Shown here piece after piece: positions 1 through 11,489 of a DNA stretch of 64,000 nucleotides; position 1 is the first letter of the stretch; the number at the start of each line of letters is the position of its first letter. The stretch is from Anastrepha obliqua (lineage: Eukaryota > Arthropoda > Insecta > Diptera > Tephritidae): positions 128,145,601 through 128,209,600 of the forward strand of contig NC_072894.1 of the NCBI RefSeq assembly GCF_027943255.1. The letters run 5' to 3'. Under the pieces are notes generated by a model, which searched no databases, was not told the DNA's origin, and worked only from the letters and a program-made list of their open reading frames with translations. A program made the translations under genes and the position numbers.

Positions 1-155
1 GCTTTTCAAAGAAGGAAACCAGCAATAGCCTATTTCAATCAATCAATCACCACACGAAGCTTTGACACATTTTAGCAATTACACCTTAGCTTTAAGTCGA
101 AATTAGGGTTAACTGATAAATAAGCCTTGGACATGGCACCATTAAAATATTAATA

Positions 156-1449
156 CGTGGGGTGCCTTTTATATGTCGGAATTAGAGAACAAAAACAAAT
201 TTTAATCATCGAAAATCACTTTATTGTTTTTCAAAATATTCTTCATGAAGATCTATACACTTTTGCATGCGTTTGCACCAATTGTCGAAGCACTTTTGCC
301 ACTCTGAATGAGGTACCTCCAAAACATGCATTCTGAATGGCGCAACCGCTTCTTCAGGTGTCGAAAAACGTTGACCTCTCAGTTTGTTTTTTTTGCGTAC
401 GCGAATAAAAAGAAGTCATTCGGTGCCAAGTCAGGACTATACGGCGGATGACCCATTAATTCGATGTTTTGGGTGCCCAAAAATGCTGTTGTTTGAGCCG
501 ATGTGTGAGAGCTCGCATTGTCCTGGTGAAGAGGGGTCCGTCTTTGGCGATTGGTTTTCCTAATTTCTTGGAAGACAACTGGCAAACAAATGGTTATGTA
601 CTACTCAGAATTTACTGTTCTGCGTTGTTCTAGTGGTACGGTTGCGACATGTCCAGTTTTTCCGAAAAAACAGGCGACCATTTGCTTGGAAGTGCTTCGT
701 GCGCGAACAACTTTTGTTGGATTTGGCTCATCTTGAAACACCCATACAGTCGACTGCTGTTTACTTTCGGGCTCATACGCGTAAATCCATGATTCATCAC
801 CTGTCACGATGTCATAGACGTGTTTCGAAGCCCCGCGATCGTATTTTTTGAGCATTTCCTTGGACCAATCGATACGAGCCTTTTTTTGAGCGATTGACAA
901 ATTGTGTGGGATCCAACGCGAAAAAATTTTTTTGGCAGTCAAATGTTTATGCAATATTGAATGTATGCTGGTCCCACTAATGCCTAAGATTGTCTCAATC
1001 TCACGATAGGTCACATGACGATCTTGCAATATCAGTTCGCGCACAGCATCAATGGTTTTCGGAACAACAACTGATTTTGGACGACCTTCACGAAATTCGT
1101 CTTGGAGTGAACTACGACGACGATTGAATTCACCATACCATCGATAAACACTGGTCCTTGATGGAGTTCCATCACCAAAAAATGAATTAAGTTCATCCAT
1201 GCAATGTTGCTGAGTTAATCCACGTCGAAAGTTGTAAAAAATAATCGCACGAAAATGTTCACGATTTAATTCCATTTTTGGACCGAGATGAATCTTTTAA
1301 GTTACTGTAAACAACACAAAAAGCGCTGCTATTTCAAAACGTTCTGAGTACGTAAAAGCCAAAAAATGTGAAACTTTGCGATGCAGCTGTCAGTTGACAG
1401 ATTGTAACCCCAGGGTCGCCAAATCCCGACATATAAAAGGCATCCCACG
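156..1449 (-). mobile_element. mariner element, D,D34D type, copy M1
   Basis: A nearly full-length DNA transposon of about 1.29 kb. The ends are inverted repeats that begin CGTGGGGTGCCTTTTATATG on the left and read the same on the other strand at the right end (the right end has one C-to-T change). Both ends are flanked by TA, the target duplication of Tc1/mariner elements. The transposase reads on the minus strand. Two close relatives lie at 19825-21090 and 48194-49412. Only M1 keeps a 15-bp segment coding GHVAT, so it represents a different lineage from the other two. I did not assign the mariner subfamily. Confidence 0.95.
221..1275 (-). pseudogene. broken mariner transposase of M1
   Basis: The product would be the DDD transposase that cuts and pastes the element at TA sites. 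Translation from the ATG at 1275 begins MELNREHFRAI and runs 224 codons, covering the helix-turn-helix DNA-binding part (about residues 20-110) and the first catalytic Asp in VTGDESWIY (near residue 160). A TGG-to-TAG change then stops it at 601-603. The same frame continues as MPVVFQEIR through HQDNASSHTS and PYSPDLAPNDFF, with 34 residues between the second and third Asp. A 2-nt insertion in a T run near 385-393 shifts the frame before the C-terminus, which ends YFEKQ at 221. With one nonsense codon and one frameshift it cannot make active enzyme. Family identity is certain. Confidence 0.92.
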
Positions 1450-1451
1450 TA

Positions 1452-2759
1452 TATAAGAAGCCAATGAATAAAATAAATGAACTGATGATTGCTCTGCTGC
1501 ATGGAAAATAATCAAAATGACGCCATGGGGGGAAATACCCTGATACCATCGAAAGTCAGAACACAATTTGTGAATCATTGAAATATACAAAATATAATAT
1601 ACTTAAATTAATGGAAGTATCTCAAATTGTGTAGTTCTTTTTTCAGCCCTACAGGCGATTAGTCTGAATAAAATGTCTGTAGCACAATATAAACGAAATC
1701 AAATTCCAGGAGTTTCAAAATATTGCCGTTGCTCTTTGGCTAATCAGTCTGTAGCTAATAGAGGCCTTTGAGACTATACATTGGGTGCGAAGTAAAGCCA
1801 ATCTGTTTAACAGTCTAATACTAGCAATGTTAGTTATATGCATTTCCTGTAGGGGTTTGAAGAATAGCACACCAACTTACATTTCAAAAGTCTCTCATAA
1901 ATGTTTGTTGCTTTGATTATTCTTGCGCAGAAAACATACCTGCAAATATAAGAAAAAAATAATAAAAAATAAATATTTCAGCGGATTCAACGAATGGAAA
2001 AGACGAGAGGCACAATTTGCGAATTACATGCAAAGATTTAATTTTGTGCTCGCGTCTTCTCTTTTTATAATATATTTTGCTGTTCATTTTAATAAATTAA
2101 TAGTTTTCATGTAGTGCCAGCTTTTCTGTCTTTTTACTTCTATATTCATGTGTGTATGATTTTCGTGTGCACTTAATAATAGTAAATATAAAAGCGTCTT
2201 ATAAATAACCTTGAGATTTCAGCGCAGAGATCCTCCAACATTTCTGTGGTGTGTGACTTGAATGCTTCTCCACAAATAGATAACCTAAAGTTGCATGGCT
2301 TTTATAAGGACATTTTTTTCGTTTGCTGATTTCGATCTTTGAATTAACAACTTGCAACAGGCACAAGCAAACTCAGCTACAATGTCCCACTGTGTACACT
2401 TTGAAAGTAGGAAAAGTGAAGGGGCTATGGCTTTGACGTCAGCGAAGGTAAACTTGTGAGTGGCGAAAATAAAGGCATCTTAGTGGGAGTCACGAAAAAC
2501 AAAACCCAACCAGGAGTATAAAACGCCAATAGGCTAATATGAAGAAAAGGAAAAAATGAAAAATGTGAGAAATTTTTCAAAGGAAAATACCAGCGCTTGT
2601 GACAAACTACTTACACTTTTACAATTTCTATCTTTTTTCTACTAAATATGTGCATATATATACGTATTTAAGTACTTAAAGGAGATTTTATTGCTCCGGT
2701 TTTCCTTAAAAACATTATTCCGTTTGCATATAAACAGTACGAACACACTAAATAAATAC
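1452..2759. other. AT-rich interval with no recognised feature
   Basis: I see only short AT-rich reading frames with no domain signature, no inverted-repeat pair and no tandem array. It lies between mariner M1 and the TTAA element. Confidence 0.5.
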
Positions 2760-3133
2760 TTAAAGGGGGAGCCTGGTTTATGAGGTCTAAAAATTGCATC
2801 TCTTTGCGATTTTTTTTTAAGGAAAAACTTAATATAGCACTGCAAAGTTTTTTCTATCTTTTAATCAACATTTAAAAAGTATAAAAAATTTGTATACTGG
2901 TTAAAATAAGTTGAAAAAAATTTTTAACATAGAAATTAGTAGAGCGCTGCAACGCTGGAGTTTTCAACTAGCGTACAAGATACAGCTCGTAATTATTATC
3001 TAAAGCTAAAAATTCAAATGGATTTCTGCTTATCGTGATTTTTTATTCTAGATGAACTAAGAAAACTGAGAAAAATTCCAAAATTTCAATTTTTGGAGGT
3101 TTTAAAGAAAAAAATGCATTTCTATAAAAAAAA

Positions 3134-3961
3134 AGAGGATGTCTGTAAAGTCGGTTTACTGACAATAGTTTAACGTGATAACGTCATAAGAAAATACTGA
3201 TTGAATAATTGCATTTTTCAAAAGAAAATTTTAATTTTATTTGTTTGATAGATATTTTGTATGGATATAGAGAATGAGTTAACATTAACATAACATAATA
3301 TACTTTGACATAACATAACATAACACAACACAACATAACATAACATAACATAACATAACATAACATAACATAACATAACATAACATAACATAACATAACA
3401 TAACATAACATAACATAACATAACATAACATAACATAACATAACATAACATAACATAACATAACATAACATAACATAACATAACATAACATAACATAACA
3501 TAACATAACATAACATAACATAACATAACATAACATAACATAACATAACATAACATAACATAACATAACATAACATAACATAACATAACATAACATAACA
3601 TAACATAACATAACATAACATAACATAACATAACATAACATAACATAACATAACATAACATAAAATAACATAACATAACATAACATAACATAACATAACA
3701 TAACATAACATAACATAACATAACATAACATAACATAACATAACATGCTGTTCAAGCAAGGTAACAACGCATGAGCACGATAACGACGCATTTTTTGGTG
3801 CGTGCAGCCGACTACATAGAATTATAAGACGTTATCACGTCAAAAAATAATAATAACATTAAAACAACAGGTACTATTAACAAACTTGGTTTTATTTTAA
3901 ATTCTTCAAGTAAATCAAATTAATAATAATCAATAAGAAAGCATATGCAAATACAAATACG
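3134..3961 (+). repeat. composite repeat copy I1 (lacks its right module)
   Basis: It begins with the shared left end GAGGATGTCTGTAAAGTCGG, followed by TTTAACGTGATAACGTCAT, then the TAACA array, then a module reading GGTGCGTGCAGCC and ending AGACGTTATCACGTCAAAA. The left inner motif and the right end are related inverted repeats. The AT-rich spacer (AACATTAAAACAACAGG) follows, and the unit is cut at 3961 by the duplication junction. There are no coding signals. Confidence 0.8.
3316..3745 (+). repeat. (TAACA)n pentanucleotide array
   Basis: About 85 near-perfect copies of TAACA, with rare changes (TAAAA near 3661-3665, CAACA near 3321-3330). On the minus strand all three frames stay open as the repeating pentapeptide MLCYV, which explains the long reading frames here. 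They are not genes. Confidence 0.97.
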
Positions 3962-4199
3962 TGGTTTTAAAGAAAAAAATGCCTTTCTATAAAAAAAAGA
4001 GGATGTCTGTAAAGTCGGTTTACTGACGATAGTTTAACGTGATAACGTCATAAGAAAATACTGATTGAATAATTGCATTTTTCAAAAGAAAATTTTAATT
4101 TTATTTGTTTGATAGATATTTTGTATGGATATAGAGAATGAGTTAACATTAACATAACATAATAGAGAATGAGTTATCATTAACATAACATAATATACT

Positions 4200-4745
4200 T
4201 TAACATAACATAACATGACATAACATAACATAACATAACATAACATAACATAACATAACATAACATAACATAACATAACATAACATAACATAACATAACA
4301 TAACATAACATAACATAACATAACATAACATAACATAACATAACATAACATAACATAACATAACATAACATAACATAACATAACATAACATAACATAACA
4401 TAACATAACATAACATAACATAACATAACATAACATAACATAACATAACATAACATAACGTAACATAACATAACATAACATAACATAACATAACATAACA
4501 TAACATAACATAACATAACATAACATAACATAACATAACATAACATAACATAACATAACATAACATAACATAACATAACATAACATAACATAACATAACA
4601 TAACATAACATAACATAACATAACATAACATAACATAACATAACATAACATAACATAACATAACATAACATAACATAACATAACATAACATAACATAACA
4701 TAACATAACATAACATAACATAACATAACATAACATAACATAACA
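4200..4745 (+). repeat. (TAACA)n pentanucleotide array, longest copy
   Basis: About 109 copies of TAACA with very few substitutions (GTAACA near 4459, TGACA near 4215). Low divergence suggests recent expansion or homogenisation with the neighbouring array. Long MLCYV reading frames on the minus strand are by-products. Confidence 0.97.
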
Positions 4746-5085
4746 TGCTGTTCAAGCAAGGTAACAACGCATGAGCAAGATAACGACGCATTTTTTGGTG
4801 CGTGCAGCCGGCTACATAGAATTATAAGACGTTATCACGTCAAAAAATAATAATAACAGTAAAACAACAGGTATTATTAACAAACTTGGTTTTATTTTAA
4901 ATTCTTCAAGTAAATCAAATTAATAATAATCAATAAGAAGGCATATGCAAATACAAATACGTGAATTTATATATGTACATATGCGCATATACATACACAT
5001 ATACGCTCACTTAAGTAGGAGAGAGAAAGATGTCGAACGTTGCCGTTCGTTTGCTTTGTTTGCTTTGTCGTTCGTTCCGTTCATT

Positions 5086-5190
5086 CAAGGTAACGACAAT
5101 GAGCAAGGTAACGACACATGAGCAAGGTAACGCCAATGAGCTAGGTAACACTAATGAGCAAGGTAACGGCAATGAGCAAGGTAACGACAC
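5086..5190 (+). repeat. minisatellite based on GAGCAAGGTAAC
   Basis: Five to six irregular units of about 18 bp reading AATGAGCAAGGTAACG with variable spacer bases. The same motif is expanded in other composite copies (13071-13155, 18144-18478 and, inverted, 33190-33255). Confidence 0.85.
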
Positions 5191-5625
5191 ATTTTTTCGT
5201 GCGTGCAGCCTGTTAAATCGAAGTATAAGACGTTATCACGTCAAAAAATTCACTTCAACATGGTATAAAAATCTTGAAACATTTTTTTTTAACTATATTG
5301 TTAGTTCAAAAAGAAGAGCATTTAATACTGAAGGGAACAAGCTATGATTCATTTCAAAAGGTTCATTCGTTTTTTTTTCATTCATGTACGCCAATTCAAA
5401 GAAATCATAAAAATGAAAAGGCGAGAAAAGAAGATAAAGTTTGTACTATAGCTGTCCGGTCACAGCGTAACTACCTAACGCTCGCCTATCTTTGGCTTTG
5501 TATCTACGGAAATATTGAGAATTAGGCTCTGTAACTTTGTGTGAATATTCTGAAATATATTAGGAATCGCTTAAAACGAAAAAAAACTGATTTTTTTTAC
5601 CTTATAAACCAGGCTCCCTCCTTAA

Positions 5626-6489
5626 TACGAAAAAGCTTAACTCGTCAATTACAGACTAGCAGCAGCATTTTAGGCGCAGTGACAATGTTAGCAACAAATA
5701 GTCACAAATGACACAAGGCATTAGCTTCGTACATTTCATATGCAAAAACATTATCTAGAAAGACGAGCACATCAGTAACTAATGCGAACACTATACAGTT
5801 ACCGCAGCATCACAAAGTTTATTACATTAAATATAATTCTTAGGATGTCAATCTGTTAGCAAAGCCCCTCACCGCTAACGCTACTCCTGCATTTCCACTG
5901 AGGACAGCCAGCACATTTGCACGCCGCCTGGCTTCTTTCGCTTCGTTTTATTCGCATTCACTCGTGCCGATATGTTGCATTATGAATGAGTGACACACAG
6001 CGATTATGTGCACACGTGCAAGTACAGTACATTTTCCATACACACCACTATTATGTATGCACACCTTATGTATGTTTGGGAAAGTTTTATATACCCAGAT
6101 ATATTCGGAATAGTAAACTTTATTACAAGTTTGCATAAGTAAGCAACGACGGAGGGCAAGAAACTGTGAGAGTAACGCCATAACTGGTCAGCAATTCGTT
6201 CATTCAATCATCTGCCCGCAGGGTATATCAGATCTCATTTCCCCATCAAAATTTAATTGATTACGCACATGCGGGTGATGCGCCCATTGATGTAATTCAT
6301 GTGCGAATTTGGAAACTGTGAACTCAGTCAGGATTATATATAATCATAAACAATGCTCTAATCATACTTTTTATTACACTTTGCCCAATTTAGAAAAGAT
6401 TTCTTTTACACGTAATTCAGTATACTTCAAGCGGAAGCCATTGCTATTAAAGACGGGCTTACAGCGAGTAATACAAGAGTGTTATCACC
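5626..6489. other. no recognised feature
   Basis: AT-rich sequence with short open frames that resemble nothing I know. No repeat ends or arrays were seen. LINE homology begins only near its right edge. Confidence 0.45.
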
Positions 6490-6901
6490 AGGAATGTTGT
6501 CAATTATTCAGACAGCCAGGCAGCAATAAAAGCGAGTCCAAAACGTATTGGTCAGAAACAGTCACTTATCCCAGTGTTTCAATGTAAACCTCATTTGGGT
6601 GCCAAATCATACAAATACAGCAGGAAACTGAATAGCAGATGAGCTTGCCGGAAAGGGTACAACACAAACTATTCAATAGATAGGGAAACTATTAGAATAG
6701 TAAGTACAAAATGACAAAGCCTAACAACCTGCGAATTAAGCTAATTGACATGGCCGTAACTCAACAGTGGTCGTTCAAAATGCCCGCTGAAACTCAATAG
6801 AGAGAACACAAGTCTAATTGGTAACTATGTAGAAGGGTTTGATAGGTACATTATAGGTAACTATGCTAGAAGGCTGGGATCTCCATACTACGATTATTGT
6901 A
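6490..6901 (+). pseudogene. LINE ORF2 relic, RNase H part (left half of a split copy)
   Basis: In shifting frames the plus strand reads NYSDSQAAIKASPKRI (near 6505-6550), the typical RNase H strand bearing the second acidic residue, and later ADELAGKGTT (near 6640-6665), the conserved RNase H tail of Jockey/I/R1-type retrotransposons. Stops and frameshifts interrupt it. The segment ends at the TA where the D,D41D element at 6902-8189 is inserted, and the same LINE resumes at 8192. The clade is not assigned. Confidence 0.7.
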
Positions 6902-8189
6902 ACGGGTGATCAATCATGAGGTGCTTTTTTCAATAGTTAAAAAAAAAAAATGTAAATTATGTTCAAAACCTTTATTTATCATTTGAAAGGACATTCTTTG
7001 ACATTTACTTATTGAATATGACTTCATTCAAATGTTGGCCGCAACTACGCTTAAGGTGGTCCATTCTGAAGGTCCAATTTTCAATCACTCGTTCGAGCAT
7101 TTCGACTGGTATGTCGTGAATAACACGCGTAATGTTGGCTTCCAGAGCTTCAATCGTAGCTGGTTTATCAGCATAGACCTTGGACTTCACGAATCCCCAA
7201 AGAAAAAAGTCCAAAGGTGTGATATCACAAGATCTTGGTGGCCAACTCACAGGTCCTAATCGTGAAATCAGCTGCTCTCCGAAATGACTTCTCAATAAAG
7301 TCATTGTTTCACAAGCTGTATGGCAAGTGGCTCCGTCTTGTTGAAACCAAATGTCGTAGAGATCATTAGATTCAATTTCAGGTAGCAAAAAGTCCGATAT
7401 CATGGTACGGTAGCGAGCACCATTCACAGTTACGTTGCGGCCATCATCATTTTTGAAAAAATATGTACCGATGATTCCACCAGCCCATAAACCACACCAG
7501 ACCGTTGTTTTCTCTGGGTGTAAAGGTAGCTCTTGAACCTGTTCTGGTTGCTCTTCATCCCAAATACGGCAATTTTGCTTATTGGCGTAACCATTGAGCC
7601 AGAAATGCGCCTCATCGCTGAACAAAATTTTGCTCGAAAAGAGCGGATCTTCTTCAATCTTTCCAAGAGCCCAATCAGCAAAACGGTGACGTGCAGAAAG
7701 GTCATTTGGCTTTAGTTCTTGTACGAGCTGTATTTTGTATGCTTTTAAATGAAGATCCTTCCGTAAAATTGACCAAGTTGTTCCATACGACAGTCCAAGT
7801 TGCTGAGAACGGTCACGCGGTTTTCACGTACACTCTCTGCTACTGCAGCTATATTCTCAATGCTTCTTGCTGGACGTGGTCTATTCGGTCGAGAATTATC
7901 CACCAATGAATATTCGGATTCAAATTTGTTGATGGTATGTCGAATAGTGTTTAAGGCAGGCCGATTATGTTGACCATAATGCGGTCTAAGCGCACGAAAA
8001 ACATTTGTCACAGAACGCTGATTTTCATAATACAGTTGAACAATTTGTAGACGTTGTTGCGGTGTGAGTCTTTCCATGATGAAATGCCAAACGCTGTTCA
8101 ACAAATCCACGATGACAGTTTGCCACAACTCGCGCGCGATCTGTAAAAAAAACGCAAATGAAAAAAACTCCTCTTAATTGATCACCCGT
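6902..8189 (-). mobile_element. D,D41D mariner-like element, family A
   Basis: A 1.29-kb element with inverted ends ACGGGTGATCAAT on both sides, followed by further similarity (GAGG then a T run), and TA duplications at 6900-6901 and 8190-8191. The transposase reads on the minus strand. It is a different family from the elements at 8634-9951 and 56591-57904, which have other ends, although the catalytic spacing is the same. It interrupts a LINE tail. Confidence 0.93.
7005..8077 (-). pseudogene. broken D,D41D transposase of family A
   Basis: Translation from ATG at 8077 starts MERLTPQQRLQIVQLYYEN, an HTH-type N-terminus. Near 7800-7815 a small out-of-frame deletion breaks the frame. The next frame reads QQLGLSYGTTW, then LFSDEAHFWLNG (first catalytic Asp), FQQDGATCHTA (second) and WPPRSCDITPLDFFLWG (third), ending VIFNK at 7005. 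I count 41 residues between the second and third Asp. This D,D41D spacing is known for the rosa/Visitor-like branch of Tc1/mariner. The C-terminal 270 or so codons are open, so one frameshift is the main visible lesion. Confidence 0.9.
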
Positions 8190-8191
8190 TA

Positions 8192-8445
8192 TAAGCTACT
8201 ACTTAGACTCCTCCTTTGTGAGTGTGAAGAATTAGCTAGACGAAGACCTCACACGCAATGCCAACATTTTTAACAGATGTAGCGCATCATAAACCAACGA
8301 AGTCAAGCTCGTTTATAAAAACCGCAGGATGGTTTAGAAGGGATCCCATAGTGTAAAGAAGAATTCCCAGTGCCTACGCAGCCACCAGACTCGCCTACCC
8401 ACTCATAATTGTAAAATTGCCTCTGCACCCAATTCATAAAACCTA
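8192..8445 (+). pseudogene. LINE ORF2 relic, C-terminal tail (right half of a split copy)
   Basis: Directly beyond the right TA of the D,D41D element the plus strand reads LCECEELARRRPHTQ and then FIKTAGWFRRDP, matching the Cys/His cluster and last conserved block (…FIK..GWF) of RNase H-bearing insect LINEs. Together with 6490-6901 it forms one LINE tail split by the transposon. The frame shifts between the two blocks. It is followed by probable 3' UTR. Confidence 0.65.
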
Positions 8446-8633
8446 ACCAATAAAAAAGTTGGAATGTGGTTTGGCCTGAATTTTTTATTAAACATAATTT
8501 TATATTTAAAAAAAACTTCAGTACCTTTCGAAACAGGTAGTTTGGATTCACAAGTTTCCAACGGTTGGTGTAGCTTGAAATCGGTCGGATTGGCACCAGT
8601 TATATGCAGAAAACAAACATACGTAAGTATGTA

Positions 8634-9951
8634 CAGGGTGGCTGATGAATTTTGCTACATTAAGAAACTCAAATAACTTTTTTTTTAGTGTATGGAATTC
8701 ACTTATTTTTTTTTTCAAGTTGAAGGTCATTAAATTTTATTAAATGTAGCTTAACTAGTTTTAAAAATAATTGAATTTAAATGCCCCCCATGCTCGTTAA
8801 CACAAGTGCGGTATCTTAGTAAAAAGTTGTTCATTGCTGCTTTGAGAGTTGCGACAGGAATGATTGCGGCCATTCCTTGCCCGAATGGATTGTTTTAGTT
8901 CACTCAAATTTGTTGGCTTTGTTTTATAAACTTCTTATTTACATAAACCCCACAAGAAAAAGTCAGGTGCAGTAAGGTCAGGCGCCCTGGGGGGCCAACG
9001 AAATTCGGAGTTTCTTGAAATCAGTTTATTGGGAAATTTTCGTCGCAACTCTGTCATAACAGTCTGGGCTATGTGAGACGTTGCCCCATCTTGTTGAAAC
9101 CACACAGAGTTGAAAGGAATTCTCTTTCGGCGTAGTTCTGGATAGAAAAATTCTTTCAGCATTTTCAAATAACGGTCTCCAGTAACCGTAACGGTGTGAC
9201 CATTTTCTTCAAAAAAATAAGGCCCGACAATACAGCGTGAAGAAACCGCACACCACACTGTCACGCGTAGAGGATGCAATTCCGTCTCGTGGAGTATCTG
9301 TGGGTTAGAAGTACTCCATATTCGACAATTTTGTTTGTTCACATTGCCGTTTAAATCGAAATGGGCCTCATCAGACATGAAAAGGCAGTTTAACATGTTT
9401 TGGTCTTCTTCCACCATTTGCAGGATCTTCTGGCAAAATTCCAAGCGAATCGGCAAGTCTGCTGCATTCAGTTTGTTAACCATTTGAATTTTGTAGGGAA
9501 ATAAGTCTAAATCTTTGTGCATTATTGTTTGCAAAGACTGTCGGCTGACACCAAGTTGAGCAGATAAGCTTCTTGTTGAAACCCTTGGATTGCTTTGTAT
9601 AGCTGCAGCTACAGCAGCGATCGTTTCCTCCGTCCGAACTGGTGGGTTTCGATGATAAGGCCTTCTTGCGACTGTTCCTTGCTCAGCAAAATTATTCACC
9701 AGTCTCATTATGGTCCATCTGCTCGGGGGATTGCCGCCAAACATCCGCCTGTACTCTCTCTGTACCAAAATTACGGACTCCAGTGCGTGATAGCGGCGGA
9801 CTATTAAAATTCTTGTTTGCGTGTCCCAGTTATCCATTTTAATAAATTTTAAAGATCAATCTGCAAATTAAAACAAAAATGGAACAGATAACTTAAAAAG
9901 AAAAAAAGTTATTCAATTTTTTTTTGGTAGCGGCTTTCATCAGCCACCCTG
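8634..9951 (-). mobile_element. D,D41D mariner-like element, family B, copy B1
   Basis: A 1.32-kb element with inverted ends CAGGGTGGCTGATGAA, and TA at 8632-8633 and 9952-9953. The transposase is on the minus strand. A second copy of the same family lies at 56591-57904 in opposite orientation and is very similar along its whole length. The non-coding ends have T-rich tracts just inside the inverted repeats. Confidence 0.95.
8751..9837 (-). pseudogene. transposase of B1 with a late stop
   Basis: From ATG at 9837 the frame is open for 300 codons: MDNWDTQTRILIVRRYHALE, then an HTH region (about residues 25-110, with QLGVSRQSLQTI), catalytic Asp156 in MSDEAHFDLNG, Asp250 in FQQDGATSH and Asp292 in DLTAPDFFLWG. 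There are 41 residues between the last two. A CAA-to-TAA change ends it after GLCK at 8935. The remaining tail (EVYKTKPTNL, then RYRTCVNEHGGH) continues to a stop at 8751 but with a frame shift near 8865-8875. All three catalytic residues lie in the open part, so this is the best preserved transposase in the window, missing only the C-terminal 60 or so residues. Confidence 0.93.
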
Positions 9952-9953
9952 TA

Positions 9954-11489
9954 TTTATATTTGAAAGGAAACTTTGTCATTGGCTGAGACACTTCAACAT
10001 TAATTGAATAACAGTTTTCTGGAGAGCGTTTGGCGTTTAGAAATTTAGGCGATTAAAAAATTAATTACATTTTTCAATAAAATTATTCTTTCTACTTATA
10101 GGTATATTCGACCCTTCAAGCAAACATATTTATTTCAAGCAATCACATTAATTATGCATATGCACATATACATAAACAATGCACATCAGCAGAAAAGTCT
10201 TTTTATTTAAAATTCCAATGCAAAAGTTAAACGCTTCACCCTAACCTATATACATATGTAATTATAACCCAAAGTCTGCAACCCATTTTGAGGTTGCAAA
10301 TTTACAGAAACAAATCTACGAGCCTCCCCATACCACAAAAACAAATTGATTTTTTGTTCTTCAAAGAAAATATTATGCAAATTGCCCAAAGAAAAAGCGC
10401 TCATTCACGCGTAAGATACGAATTCTATTAATTTATCTTCATAACACTATTTCAATTTCCAAAAACCTTCACTTTACTTCCGAGACACACAACAAGGAAA
10501 CTGGTTTGAGTGCATATTTTTAGGCAGCCTCGCAAGCTTTCAATGCAAGCCATTCGTGCACAGCTCCGTGTTTTCAAATGCAGACAATTCATCGCCACCT
10601 TCAATAAGAAAATATTATATAAGTTATAAATGAATCACTTGCACCTGCTGGCCGCAAACAAAGCCTTTTCGTGTTCGCATGAAATTACGACATTTTGTGT
10701 TAAATGTGAGTTTGTATATATATAAGTTGTTATATAATTCTCGTTGTTGGTAATTTGCCAGCATTCGAAAGGATTACTCGCTGGAAGAAGTTATGCTATT
10801 CTGCTTTCGTTTTGTTGTCGCAAATAACAGACTTGTAAGTAATTATGTATAAAAAGACAGTGAAAATATAATTAGGGGTTGTATAAAGAAAAACAAATTA
10901 AAACAGAGCATTGACTTTTCAAGGTGACTTAAACGAACGAAACTGCGAATGAAATAAAAATCTGCGTTCATTCATTAAAGCATGCAGTTTTACTTTAAAT
11001 GCTTAAGCTCAGTAGTAGTAAAGGGACCCAGAATCTCTCAGCAACAGTTCGAAGTTCCAACGGTTCTGCTTAGAATAGAAATCAAGGCTACTGATCCCGT
11101 AATTTTGTTCAAAATCCATTCCACTGCAGCTTTATTGCACGCCGTTTAAAACATAAAAGTGAATTATTAATCAGTAGAGAGTTATGACAAAAGTACAACG
11201 GTCCCAGTATTTTCATTCACTATCAACCTATCAGTAGATGGTGCACTAACGGTTCTCTTAAAATTCCAAGTTTATTTACAAAAGGCAGCTAGTACTCGAT
11301 ATTCTTTAGAGTTTCAGTTCAGTTCTTTTAGCTTCTGCCGCCGAAAAATGCTTTCCTTTTATCAGCAAATGTAGTGGTAGTTTTTGGGGAAAGCAAAAGG
11401 CGCTCGTTGCAAAATCAGGCGTATGCGGAATATGATAAACAGTTAGTCAAAAAATGGGCCACGATTGCCGATAGATAAGATATATTTAT
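9954..11489. other. no recognised feature
   Basis: AT-rich, with short frames only. I found no terminal repeats, tandem arrays or protein signatures. Confidence 0.45.

Larger units (their letters stand above)
3098..4964 (+). repeat. tandem segmental duplication (unit about 0.86-1.0 kb)
   Basis: The sequence starting GGTTTTAAAGAAAAAAATGC at about 3098 recurs at about 3963. Everything between, including the composite left end, the TAACA array and the tail up to AATACGTG, is present twice. The units differ mainly in array length (about 430 versus 545 bp) and in a short repeat of AGAGAATGAGTT near 4133-4175 in the second unit. Only the second unit continues into the minisatellite and right end. 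Unequal exchange is the likely cause. Confidence 0.85.
3999..5247 (+). repeat. composite repeat copy I2 (full structure)
   Basis: Order of parts: left end (GAGGATGTCTGTAAAGTCGG), TAACA array, first GTGCGTGCAGCC module ending ACGTTATCACGTCAAAA near 4846, AT-rich spacer, a stretch with GTCGAACGTTGCCG, an 18-bp minisatellite built on GAGCAAGGTAAC, and a second GTGCGTGCAGCC module ending ACGTTATCACGTCAAAA near 5247. The two right-hand modules have the same terminus, so the composite carries its own end twice. Confidence 0.8.
2764..5621. mobile_element. TTAA-flanked DNA element T1 carrying two composite repeats
   Basis: TTAA stands at 2760-2763 and again at 5622-5625. Just inside are inverted ends: AGGGGGAGCCTGGTTTATGA on the left and, on the other strand at the right, GGAGGGAGCCTGGTTTATAA. 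TTAA duplication is the hallmark of piggyBac-type transposition, but known piggyBac ends usually start with C-rich bases, so the superfamily is open. No transposase is visible. Without the composite repeats (about 3098-5252) the element would be about 700 bp, close to the sizes of the TTAA elements at 41970-42783 and 61040-61725. I infer that the composite repeats entered it later. Confidence 0.75.

Noticed and set aside
633..851. Plus-strand frames over mariner transposases (also 20261-20503, 7032-7259, 9595-9842, and minus-strand 48791-49231, 56690-56947)
   Set aside because: They are antisense shadows of the transposase genes.
3316..4745. TAACA arrays as telomeric DNA
   Set aside because: The unit differs from the insect TTAGG telomere, flies lack simple telomere repeats, and the arrays are internal to a dispersed element.
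3184..4791. Long minus-strand reading frames of repeated MLCYV (up to 225 codons)
   Set aside because: They are translations of a 5-bp tandem repeat in all three frames. The same applies to 15617-16183 and 33564-33971.
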